A program made the position numbers and the translations under genes. 64,000 nucleotides of DNA from Massilia sp. MS-15 (GTDB lineage Bacteria > Pseudomonadota > Gammaproteobacteria > Burkholderiales > Burkholderiaceae_D), in NCBI RefSeq assembly GCF_020176695.1, contig NZ_JAIWIA010000007.1, positions 124,001-188,000 of the forward strand, read 5' to 3'. This document shows positions 8,963 through 16,586 of this stretch, in pieces (within the stretch, counting starts at the first letter, position 1; each line of letters begins with the position of its first letter). Under the pieces are notes generated by a model. That model was not told the DNA's origin. It saw only the letters and a program-made list of their open reading frames with translations, and did no database searches.

Positions 8963-9178
8963 TCATCCACGCACCTCGGCCGCCTGTTTTTCCGCGGCCG
9001 ACAGGCGCTTGGCGGTGACCTTGACGACGGCGATCCGGTCGCCGTTCGCTACCATGGCCGGGTCGGCGCTGTAGCTGCGGGCGCGGGCTTCGGGAATGGC
9101 GTCGATCAGGTAGCTGCCGGACACCGCGAGGCCCATCGCGACGACGAAGACGGCTTCCATGTGCTTGATGATGTTCAT
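8963..9178 (-). CDS. Small membrane-anchored or exported hypothetical protein
   Basis: A 71-residue product with a good AAGGAG site before its ATG. An N-terminal hydrophobic stretch (AVFVVAMGLAVSGSYLI) could be an uncleaved signal anchor; the remainder (about 45 residues, including VVKVTAKRLSAAEKQAAE) is hydrophilic. I do not recognise the family. It is divergent from the transpeptidase gene across a 216-base gap that presumably holds both promoters. Confidence 0.65.
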   Translation of the reverse strand: MNIIKHMEAVFVVAMGLAVSGSYLIDAIPEARARSYSADPAMVANGDRIAVVKVTAKRLSAAEKQAAEVRG

Positions 9179-9394
9179 GGTGTTTCTCCTTGCAGGTGGA
9201 TGGTCGATGTGTGCACTGTAGGCGCGTGGCCGGCGGTGCGCGAGCGGCGTGCGACGGGCCGCGAAAATCGCGGCATGACTTGTCGAAAACGGCGCGCGAA
9301 CCCGCGCCGGGCTGGTGCGCCGCGGCCGGGCTTTTCACCCGCCCCCGGCTAGGCCCCGGAGAAGCGGCCGCCCGGCCGCGCTACGCCGCCACCC

Positions 9395-12300
9395 ATGCAG
9401 CCACCTACGCATCCGATCAGTGCCACCCTCGCATCCCTGATGGCGTCCCTTGCCGCCGGGCGCACCGCGCGCCGGCGCGCGCGCAACCTGCGCCTGGGCA
9501 TCGCCGGCGCGCCGCGCCTGCGGCTGGCCGCGCCGCCCGCTGCCTGGACCCTGCTGGGCTGCGCCGCGGCGCTGCTTGGCGCGGTGGTGCTGGCGCAGGC
9601 GGCGCGCGGCCTGCCGCCCGGGACCACGGCCGGCACCGCCGACGCCGCGCGGCTGGACCTGCTGCGGCCCCTGCTCGGCGGCGTCACGCTGCGGGTACCG
9701 CAGGAAGCGGGCATCACGGTACAGCGCCACGGCCCGACCGCGCTGGTGGTGGGTTCCGGCATGCGCCTCGCGGCGCCGCTGCGGATCGACCTGTGCGCCC
9801 AGCTTCCGTATCCGGACGCGAAACGGATCCTGCCGCTGCCGATCGGCCAGCCGTTCGGCGCGGCAAAATCGCCAGCGGCCCCGGTCCGTGCCGTCCTGCT
9901 GGCGGCGCCCGGTTCGGCGATGCCGCGCATGGAATTGTCCGGTGCGGTGGAGGGCGCACTGCGCCTGGCCTGGGATGCGGGCGCGGGCAGCGCCGCCTGG
10001 GCGGGCGATGCCGGTCCGGGGGGGAGTCCGCACGGCTCGCGCGCCACCGGCCTGCTGGGCCGCGCCGGCTGGCTGGTGTGGGAGGGCGGCGCGCTGCGCT
10101 TCTCGCGCCGCGCCACCAGCGCCTGCCCGCGGGCCGGCGAGCTCCTGCTGCAGCGGGCCCTGCCCGATCCGCAAGCCGGCGGTCTGGTGCAGGCATTCGG
10201 GCCCGGCCTGGCCTTGCCGCTGCTGCGGCTGGCGCCCGGCAGCTACGGGGTACCGGCGGCCGCACCGCGTGGCCTGGAAGACGCCCGCCTGTTCGCGCAG
10301 CTGCAGGAGCGCGGCCTGGTGCGGCTCGGAAAGGACGGCCTGGCCGAGATCGCGCCGCGCGACCTGGCGGCCTGGCAGGCCGCCGCGCCGTCCAGTCGCG
10401 CGCCGCTGCCGGGCTGGGAGCATCTGCGCCTGGACGAGCCCGGACGCCGGCTGCTCGAGCGCCTGTACTACCGTGCCGACGGCGCCTTCGTGCGCGAGCA
10501 GCTGCGTGTGTTCAACGGCGAACGGCGGCTGCTGGCCTGGCGCGTGCGTGCGGGTGGACAGGACCGCTGGCAGGCCAGCGCCGGGGCCGCGCCGGTACGC
10601 GAAGACGGTGGCCTGCCGGTGGCGGCGATGCGCCTGTTCGCGCGCCTGCCGCAAGGCTGGGAACCTTGGCGCCGGATCGGTGCCTGGGAGGGTGGGGCCG
10701 CCAGCGCGCGCCTGAGCCTGGACGATCCGCCGGCGCAGCCGGTCGAGCTGCTGGTGGCTGGACGCCTGCTGCACGCGCGCGGCGCGGTTGCCAGCGCCAG
10801 CCCGGCCTGCGACGGGCGCGCCTGCCGCGAGCGCGAGGCCGTCCAGCTGCTGCGGCTGGCGCCACTGCCGGGGGCGCGCCGCATCGAGCTCGAGCTGGCG
10901 CCGCTCGACCTGGCCGCGCTCACCGGCGGCGCCGACGCCGCCTACCGCCACGTGCGTATCGAGAACGGTCGCCTGGCCTGGCAGGCCTTGCCCGACGCGG
11001 GGACGGCGCCGCGCGCGGCCCTGGCCGAGGTCCGGCTGCAGGCGCGCGACGGCGCCGCGCTGTGGCAGGACGGTGCGCCCAGCGCCGCGGCGCAGGCGGC
11101 GGGACTGGCACCGCTGCTGGGCCTGCGGCCCGATCACAGCGCCAGCGTGGCCGGCATGCTGGGCCGCTTGCCCGGCCAGGCCCACACCGCCCGCCTCAGC
11201 CTGGACCTGGGCCTGCAGGCCGCGGCCCAGTCCGTGCTCGACTGCGTCGGCCTGCGCCAGGGACGCTGGGAGCAGGGGCGCTGCCACGGCGCCCAGGCCG
11301 CGCCGGCCGGGCGCCAGGCCGGGCTGGTGCTGCTCGACGCCGCCAGCGGCGAACTGCTGGCCGCGGCCGGCGCCGGGACCGGCGGCGCCTCGGCCGACCC
11401 GGCGCGCTGGCCGGAGCTGCGCGATTTCGACCGCGCCGAACCGGCCCGCAGCCCGCTGCGCCTGCCCGCCTTCCAGCACGACGGCGGGGCTGGGCGCGCT
11501 CCCGGTTCGACCTTCAAGGTCGTCACCGCGCTCGGGCTGGAGGCGGCCGCGCGCACCGACCGCGCGCTCGATCGCCTGCTGGACGGCCTGCCGCTGGACG
11601 AACTCGATGCCCGCGCGCGCGCGGCCGGCTATGGCTTCGCCTCCGGCGCGCCCAGTTATCCGGCGGGCGCGGCGGCGCGCATCACGAATTTCCGCGAGCA
11701 GGAAGCGGGCGTGCGCGCCGTTGGCGGGCGTCTCGGCCTGGCCCAGGCCATGACCCATAGCATCAACACCTGGTTCGCCTGGACCGCCGAGCTGGGCGAC
11801 CGCAGCCTGGGCGGCGGCCCGCAGGGCGGCGTGCCCGGCGTGCGCGAGCTCGAGCCGGGCGCGCTCGACAGCCTGCGCCCGGTGGCGGGGATGGCGCGCC
11901 GGCTCGGCTTCGGCAGTCCGCTGCGCCTGGATGGCGGCCTGCTTCCGGCCGACTATTCCTGGTCGACCTGGGACGGCCTACAGGCCAGCCCCGCCCAGCT
12001 CGATCCGATCCTGACCCGCCACGAAGTGCGCCAGATGGCGATCGGCCTGCGCATGCAGGCCACCCCGTTGCAGATGGCGCTGGTGGCGGCGGCGGTGGGG
12101 CAGGGGCGCACCGTGGCGCCGCGCCTGCTGCTCGAACTGGACGGACGCGTGGCGGCCGCCCCGGCGGGCGAGGACCTGGGCGTGCGCCTGGACCGGATCC
12201 GGGCCGGGATGAAAGGCGTGGTCGAGCATGGCACGGCGGCGTCCGCCTTCCGCGGCCCCGGCTTTGATCGGGTGCGCGCCGGACTGTTCGGGAAAACCGG

Positions 12301-12508
12301 CACCGCGCCCACCAGCAAGGATGGCGAGGCGACGGTCTGGTTCATGGGCTGGCTGGAGCCGGGCAGCCTGCCCGGACAGGACCGGCGCCTGGCCTTCGCC
12401 GTCTTCGTGAGCGCCTCGCAGCTGACCGGCGGGGGCCATGCGGCGCCGGTGGTGGCCGCGCTGCTGCACAGCATGCCCTCCCATTCCCCCGAACAGAAGG
12501 GGAATTGA
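9395..12508 (+). CDS. Penicillin-binding-protein-like D,D-transpeptidase with a very long N-terminal region
   Basis: A 1037-residue membrane-anchored protein. A transmembrane helix lies at about 50-70 after an Arg-rich cytoplasmic tail. The C-terminal third carries all three penicillin-binding motifs in order: S705-T-F-K708, S789-I-N791 and K967-T-G969, so it should acylate peptidoglycan stem peptides and bind beta-lactams. It is about 400 residues longer than FtsI or PBP2; roughly residues 75-640 match no domain I know. The start is uncertain: the ATG at 9395 has no Shine-Dalgarno and 9440 is possible. It heads a same-strand cluster with an SPFH-like protein and a kinase. A SEDS polymerase-like gene, the usual partner of class B PBPs, lies 17 kb away at 29286. 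Confidence 0.88.
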   Translation: MQPPTHPISATLASLMASLAAGRTARRRARNLRLGIAGAPRLRLAAPPAAWTLLGCAAALLGAVVLAQAARGLPPGTTAGTADAARLDLLRPLLGGVTLRVPQEAGITVQRHGPTALVVGSGMRLAAPLRIDLCAQLPYPDAKRILPLPIGQPFGAAKSPAAPVRAVLLAAPGSAMPRMELSGAVEGALRLAWDAGAGSAAWAGDAGPGGSPHGSRATGLLGRAGWLVWEGGALRFSRRATSACPRAGELLLQRALPDPQAGGLVQAFGPGLALPLLRLAPGSYGVPAAAPRGLEDARLFAQLQERGLVRLGKDGLAEIAPRDLAAWQAAAPSSRAPLPGWEHLRLDEPGRRLLERLYYRADGAFVREQLRVFNGERRLLAWRVRAGGQDRWQASAGAAPVREDGGLPVAAMRLFARLPQGWEPWRRIGAWEGGAASARLSLDDPPAQPVELLVAGRLLHARGAVASASPACDGRACREREAVQLLRLAPLPGARRIELELAPLDLAALTGGADAAYRHVRIENGRLAWQALPDAGTAPRAALAEVRLQARDGAALWQDGAPSAAAQAAGLAPLLGLRPDHSASVAGMLGRLPGQAHTARLSLDLGLQAAAQSVLDCVGLRQGRWEQGRCHGAQAAPAGRQAGLVLLDAASGELLAAAGAGTGGASADPARWPELRDFDRAEPARSPLRLPAFQHDGGAGRAPGSTFKVVTALGLEAAARTDRALDRLLDGLPLDELDARARAAGYGFASGAPSYPAGAAARITNFREQEAGVRAVGGRLGLAQAMTHSINTWFAWTAELGDRSLGGGPQGGVPGVRELEPGALDSLRPVAGMARRLGFGSPLRLDGGLLPADYSWSTWDGLQASPAQLDPILTRHEVRQMAIGLRMQATPLQMALVAAAVGQGRTVAPRLLLELDGRVAAAPAGEDLGVRLDRIRAGMKGVVEHGTAASAFRGPGFDRVRAGLFGKTGTAPTSKDGEATVWFMGWLEPGSLPGQDRRLAFAVFVSASQLTGGGHAAPVVAALLHSMPSHSPEQKGN

Positions 12509-12598
12509 GGCTCAGCTGGGCGCCTCCGTTATGTGTTTGTATGGCATCATCTGTTGACAATCCGCTGCTTGCGGATGGCCATCGAGGATGAGGAAGGT

Positions 12599-13894
12599 AT
12601 GCGTTTGCCGGGAACCCGGTACCAGGAGCAGGGTTGGGAGCAGGTCCGCAAGTTGCTGGGGCAATGCTCGCTGGCCGCGCTCGCCCGCATCGGCCCGGCC
12701 CGCCTGCTGGCGCCCGGCGCGGCGTTGCTGGACGACTACGTGGAGGCGATGGCGCCGGCACTGCAAGCCCATGGCGGCCGCGCCGCGCTACCCGGCAACA
12801 GCTATGGCGACACGGTGCTGGCGCTGGCCCAGGGCCTGCTGGCCGAGCTGGCGGCGCGCCCCGCCGATTGGGACGCGCTGTGCGCGGCGGTGGCCGGCGA
12901 GTACGCGCGCATGGGCGCCTTCTGGAACCTGCCCGGCGGCGAAGCCCAGCTGCGCAAGAAGTTCAACGACCTGTACGCGGTGTTGCGCGACAAGGTCGAC
13001 AGCGACAACTACCAGGCCGCCTGCGGCCGCCCCTGCAGCCCGAACCGGATCTACGCCTACCGCATGCTGGACACGGCCCGGGCCGAGGTGGCGCGCCTGT
13101 TCGCGGCCTGGCGCGAGCACCGCGAGCAGGTCGGCGCGATCCTCGGCCGCGCGGTGGACGCGGAGCCGATCGAGGCGCGCATGCTGCGCGGGGCGGGCGA
13201 CTGCCGGCCGGAATGGATCCTGCGCTGGAGCGCCAGCCTGGAACGCTTCGGCGGTGCGCCCGGACCTCTGCACACCCGCTCCAAGCGTTTCGCCAGCCTG
13301 AAGGACAGCCCGGACAAGATCGGCGCCATGCTGCGCGAGATCGGCGAATACGAAGCGCTGTCGGCCAACGCCGACCGTGACTGGCGCCAGGACGCGCACG
13401 ATGCCGGCGCCTGGCTGGACGACTACTGGCGCGTGCTGGGCGAATCGCAGGCCCACGCCACGCCGGGCCCGGACCGGATCCTGGAGGCGCGCCAGGACGA
13501 ACTGGACCTGGCTGCCGGCCTCCTTGATGAAGAAGACGGCACCGAAGCGGCCGGGCCGGCCCCGGCGCCGCTCGACGAAGCTTTGGCGCGCCAGCTTTCC
13601 CTGTCCCCCCGCTACCTGGAGATGGCGGCCGCGGCGCAGGCGTGCGGCAGCTGGGCGCTGCGGGTGATGGAAGGCGATTCGCTGCCGGTGCGGCTGGCGG
13701 TCTACTTGAAGCTGCTCGGGCCTGTCGACGACAGCTATCCGGGCGAATGGCTGGTGCCCGCCACCGGCGAGCTGCCGACGATGGCGCAACTTGCCCTGCT
13801 GGACGGGATTTCGCTGCCGACCCTGCGCAAACGGCGCGATGCCGCCATCGCCAGCCTGCGCGCGGCGGCGGGAGCACAGGAGGAGATTCGATGA
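12599..13894 (+). CDS. Uncharacterised cluster protein with a sigma-region-4-like C-terminus
   Basis: A 431-residue soluble protein, Ala/Leu/Arg-rich and predicted mainly helical. ATG 12599 follows AGGAAG; an upstream in-frame ATG at 12575 is possible. The last 50 residues (LPTMAQLALLDGISLPTL then RKRRDAAIASLRAA) resemble a helix-turn-helix of the sigma-70 region 4 or LuxR kind, but no region 2 is visible, so a transcriptional role is only a suggestion. The middle contains a conserved-looking patch, KKFNDLYAVLRDKV. It overlaps the next gene by an ATGA, implying translational coupling. Confidence 0.75.
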   Translation: MRLPGTRYQEQGWEQVRKLLGQCSLAALARIGPARLLAPGAALLDDYVEAMAPALQAHGGRAALPGNSYGDTVLALAQGLLAELAARPADWDALCAAVAGEYARMGAFWNLPGGEAQLRKKFNDLYAVLRDKVDSDNYQAACGRPCSPNRIYAYRMLDTARAEVARLFAAWREHREQVGAILGRAVDAEPIEARMLRGAGDCRPEWILRWSASLERFGGAPGPLHTRSKRFASLKDSPDKIGAMLREIGEYEALSANADRDWRQDAHDAGAWLDDYWRVLGESQAHATPGPDRILEARQDELDLAAGLLDEEDGTEAAGPAPAPLDEALARQLSLSPRYLEMAAAAQACGSWALRVMEGDSLPVRLAVYLKLLGPVDDSYPGEWLVPATGELPTMAQLALLDGISLPTLRKRRDAAIASLRAAAGAQEEIR

Positions 13895-14451
13895 GCATGA
13901 CGGAACTGGACCGCAGGCTGCAGGCGCGCCTGCTGGAAACGCGGCGCGCCGAGGGTGACTGGCTGCGCCTGGACGACGCGGTGCTGCTGGCGGCGCTCGA
14001 TGGCAGCCGGCCGCTGAGCGCGAGCGAGCGCGCCGCCTTGCAGGCCTCGCCGCTGACCGCGCGCCGCCTGCGCAGCCTGGCCCTGGCGCGCCGCGCGCAG
14101 GCGGGAGCCTGGCGCGGCAGTACCGGCATGCTGCGCGCCGCCGACAGTGGCGCTGCGCCCGGTGCCCTGGTGACCGACGATGGCGCCTGGCGCCTGCATT
14201 TCGTGGACGGCCCGCGCTGGCGCATCGTACTGCAGCTCGACCCGCAGTCGCCGCTGGCGCCGGCGCTGCTGCGCGCAGGGGAAGCACTGCGGGTCGTGGA
14301 CGGTGCCGGCGCTGTTTTGCTGCAGGGGATGCTCGACAGCGACGGCGAGTGCGAGGGCGACTGGCCCTGCGCCGACGCACCGGCGGTTCACCTGCAGCGC
14401 TGCGGGGCGCGCTTCAGCGTGGAGCCGGCCGCGGCCGACCAGAGAGACTAG
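13891..14451 (+). CDS. Uncharacterised cluster protein, possibly anti-sigma-like
   Basis: A 186-residue protein with an AGGAGG site and an ATGA overlap with the preceding gene, so the two are coupled. The N-terminal half (PLSASERAALQASPLTARRL) is reminiscent in pattern of the helical N-terminus of anti-sigma factors, without zinc ligands; the C-terminal half is beta-rich (WRLHFVDGPRWRIVLQLD). No transmembrane segment. Coupling to a gene with a sigma-like tail makes a regulator/antiregulator pair conceivable, but the evidence is weak. Confidence 0.7.
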   Translation: MSMTELDRRLQARLLETRRAEGDWLRLDDAVLLAALDGSRPLSASERAALQASPLTARRLRSLALARRAQAGAWRGSTGMLRAADSGAAPGALVTDDGAWRLHFVDGPRWRIVLQLDPQSPLAPALLRAGEALRVVDGAGAVLLQGMLDSDGECEGDWPCADAPAVHLQRCGARFSVEPAAADQRD

Positions 14452-14453
14452 CG

Positions 14454-15506
14454 ATGCTGAAGATGTTCACCAGGCCGTTCCGCCAGCCGCGCCCCGACCT
14501 TGCAGGCCTGGGAACGGCGTGGATCGCGCTGCCGCTGCCGGACGGCTGCAGCGTGCCGGCCGGCTGCTTCGCGGTGCTGGCCGGCGCCGATGGCCGCAGC
14601 CGGCGCCTGAGCGAAGGCGTGCGTGTCGCCATCCTGCCGGGCGAGCGCGCCTGGTGCGTGCATCCGGGCCCCTACGCCTGCGCGCTGCTGCCGTTCGCAG
14701 CCGCCCCCGAGATCGGGCTGCGGGTGGCGTTCGCGATCGACACGCCCGACCCGCGCGCGGCGCAGCAGCGCTTCGACCTGTTCCTGGCCAGCGAAGCCGG
14801 CGAACGGGTGGGCCTGGAGGCCATGGTCGCGGCCCTGGAGGCGGCCCTGCAGGACGCCCTGGCCCAGGGCGCGCTGGAGCTGCCGCCGTGTACCGGATTC
14901 GACGAATGGAATGCCTTCCGCAGCGGCTTCAACCAGTTGCTGTACACCCGCTTCGGGGTAATGGTCGACGACTGCGTCCCGGCCGACCTGGGCGCCACCC
15001 ACAGCCTGGCGGGGCAGTTGTCGGCCCGGCTGGCGCAGCAGCAGGAGGCTCAGCCCGGCCTGCGGGCAGCGGCGGGCGTGCCCGCGCAGGAAGCCTTCGA
15101 CCCGGCGCGTGAAGACGCGCGCGCGCTGCGCCGCCTGTTCCTGGAGCTGCCGGCGGTATTGTGCGGCCTGCGCCTGGCCGTGATGCCGGCCGACTGCGCC
15201 ATCTTCCGCCGCCACCAGGACCTGCTGCGGCGCCTGGACCTGGTCAGCCTGTCGGTCGGCACCATGCCGGCGCTGGAGCTGGCCGCGCCCGGCCAGCCGC
15301 TGGATGGCGCCGGGCAGTTGCGCCGCGCGCGCCACAGCCGGCGCGCGGCCGCCGCGCTGGACGAGGCCTGGGCGCTGCTGGCCCGGCTCGAGCTGGGCGA
15401 GGCGGCCCTGCTGCCGGTGCTGCTCGGCGAGGCCGAGCGCATCGTCGCCAACCTCGCATCCGACTGCGCCGCGCGCCGCGCCGTGGACGGTGGGGAGGCG
15501 CCATGA
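14454..15506 (+). CDS. Uncharacterised cluster protein, possibly SPFH-related
   Basis: A 350-residue protein, ATG two bases after the previous stop. It has no signal peptide or membrane span. The first 170 residues (a beta-rich block around GVRVAILPGERAWCVHPGPY, then RVAFAIDTPDPRAAQQRFDL, then a helix rich in ALEAALQDAL and RFGVMVDDCVPADLG) follow the same order of elements as the SPFH-like part of the gene at 16587. I therefore suspect a divergent SPFH (stomatin/flotillin-like) fold. The C-terminal half is helical. Overlaps the next gene by ATGA. Confidence 0.72.
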   Translation: MLKMFTRPFRQPRPDLAGLGTAWIALPLPDGCSVPAGCFAVLAGADGRSRRLSEGVRVAILPGERAWCVHPGPYACALLPFAAAPEIGLRVAFAIDTPDPRAAQQRFDLFLASEAGERVGLEAMVAALEAALQDALAQGALELPPCTGFDEWNAFRSGFNQLLYTRFGVMVDDCVPADLGATHSLAGQLSARLAQQQEAQPGLRAAAGVPAQEAFDPAREDARALRRLFLELPAVLCGLRLAVMPADCAIFRRHQDLLRRLDLVSLSVGTMPALELAAPGQPLDGAGQLRRARHSRRAAAALDEAWALLARLELGEAALLPVLLGEAERIVANLASDCAARRAVDGGEAP

Positions 15507-16510
15507 ACGCCCCGGTGGTGGTACACAGCATCGCGCCCGACGGCAGCCTGCTGGCGGTGACGGCCACCGCCCGCGCGCGCGACGGCCGGGCCGAGGTCAA
15601 GTGCAACGTGCCGGACGCGCCGCAGCTGGCCCGGCGGGTGCAGGAAGTGGTGCGCCTGGCGCGCCATACCGAAGCACGCTACGACGCGCGCACCCAGGTG
15701 GTGCTGGGCCTGGACCGCGCTCCTCCCGCGGGCTGGCGCGACTGGGAGCTGGCCTGCGTGCTGGCCGACCGCATCGTGCGCGGCGCCTGGCAGCCGGGGC
15801 GTTCTCCGGCGCCGCTGGTGGCAAACGGCTCGTCGGACGCCTGGCACCTGGGACGCATCGACGGCCACGCCCTGGGGGCGCCGCCGCCCGGCGTGCTGGT
15901 GGGCGGTGCGGACGGGCTGCCCCACCTCGGCGCCCTGAACGGGCATCCGGATCCGGCCGCCGCGGTGTCGTCGGCGCGTGCCTGGTTCCCGCTGCACAGC
16001 GGCGGCGCCGGCGACGCCCTGGCCTGGGTCGAGGTCAGCGTGCGCCCGGCCGGGACCGCGGGCATGGAAGACGAGGACAGCGCCATCGCCGCTCCTGGCG
16101 TGGACGCGGCGCTGCAGGCGCGGGTGCGCGCCGTGCTGGCCGGCGCCCGCCATTTCGACGGTCGCGGCGGTGGCGAATGGCGCACCACGGTGCGCTTCGG
16201 CGAGAGCCGCTTCCAGGGCGCTTCCTTCGAGCTGGCGCTGGTGATGGCGGACCGGATGGCGCGCGGGCGCGAATTCCTGGCGCGCGGGCGCCTGCTCGCC
16301 ACCGGCCAGTCGTCGGCCTGGCATGCGGGACGGGTCGAGACGGTGGAAGGGCTGGCGCCGAAGTGCGCGCTGCTGCTGCGCGAGGCGGCCCCGGGCGACC
16401 GCATCCTGCTGCCGCGCGCCTGGGAAGCCGGCCTAGCGCCCGGCTGGCGCGAGGATATCCGGGCGCGCGGGGCCAGCGTGGCCTGCGTCGAGCGGATCGG
16501 AATCATTTGA
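15503..16510 (+). CDS. Duplicated Lon/RadA-like (S16-fold) domain protein
   Basis: A 335-residue protein without an ATPase domain. Two halves look homologous: WELACVLADRIVRGAW...ANGSSDAWHLGRID (81-120) against FELALVMADRMARGRE...ATGQSSAWHAGRVE (242-279). The second half resembles the S16 domain of Lon and the C-terminal domain of RadA/ComM: GASFELALVMA followed by GRVETVEGLAPKCALLLREA and a terminal ILLPR strand. Ser241 and Lys287 fall near the positions of the Lon catalytic Ser/Lys pair, but I could not align them rigorously. The first half lacks the lysine segment. Its place between SPFH-like genes suggests a scaffold or a dedicated protease. ATGA overlap with the previous gene. Confidence 0.72.
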   Translation: MNAPVVVHSIAPDGSLLAVTATARARDGRAEVKCNVPDAPQLARRVQEVVRLARHTEARYDARTQVVLGLDRAPPAGWRDWELACVLADRIVRGAWQPGRSPAPLVANGSSDAWHLGRIDGHALGAPPPGVLVGGADGLPHLGALNGHPDPAAAVSSARAWFPLHSGGAGDALAWVEVSVRPAGTAGMEDEDSAIAAPGVDAALQARVRAVLAGARHFDGRGGGEWRTTVRFGESRFQGASFELALVMADRMARGREFLARGRLLATGQSSAWHAGRVETVEGLAPKCALLLREAAPGDRILLPRAWEAGLAPGWREDIRARGASVACVERIGII

Positions 16511-16586
16511 AGCGTCCCGCTTTGCTAGAATCGGCAGGGCGGAACATGCAGGCGGGGCTGTGCAGACAGCGGAAACGGAGTCGGAA

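Noticed and set aside
9190..11760. Very long open frame overlapping the transpeptidase gene in another plus-strand frame
   Set aside because: Composition is almost only Ala, Gly, Arg and Pro with no motif; it is a GC-bias shadow of the real frame, which carries the PBP motifs.
12554..12559. Perfect TTGACA between the transpeptidase and the next gene as a promoter
   Set aside because: No acceptable -10 box lies 16-18 bases downstream (GGCCAT at that position).
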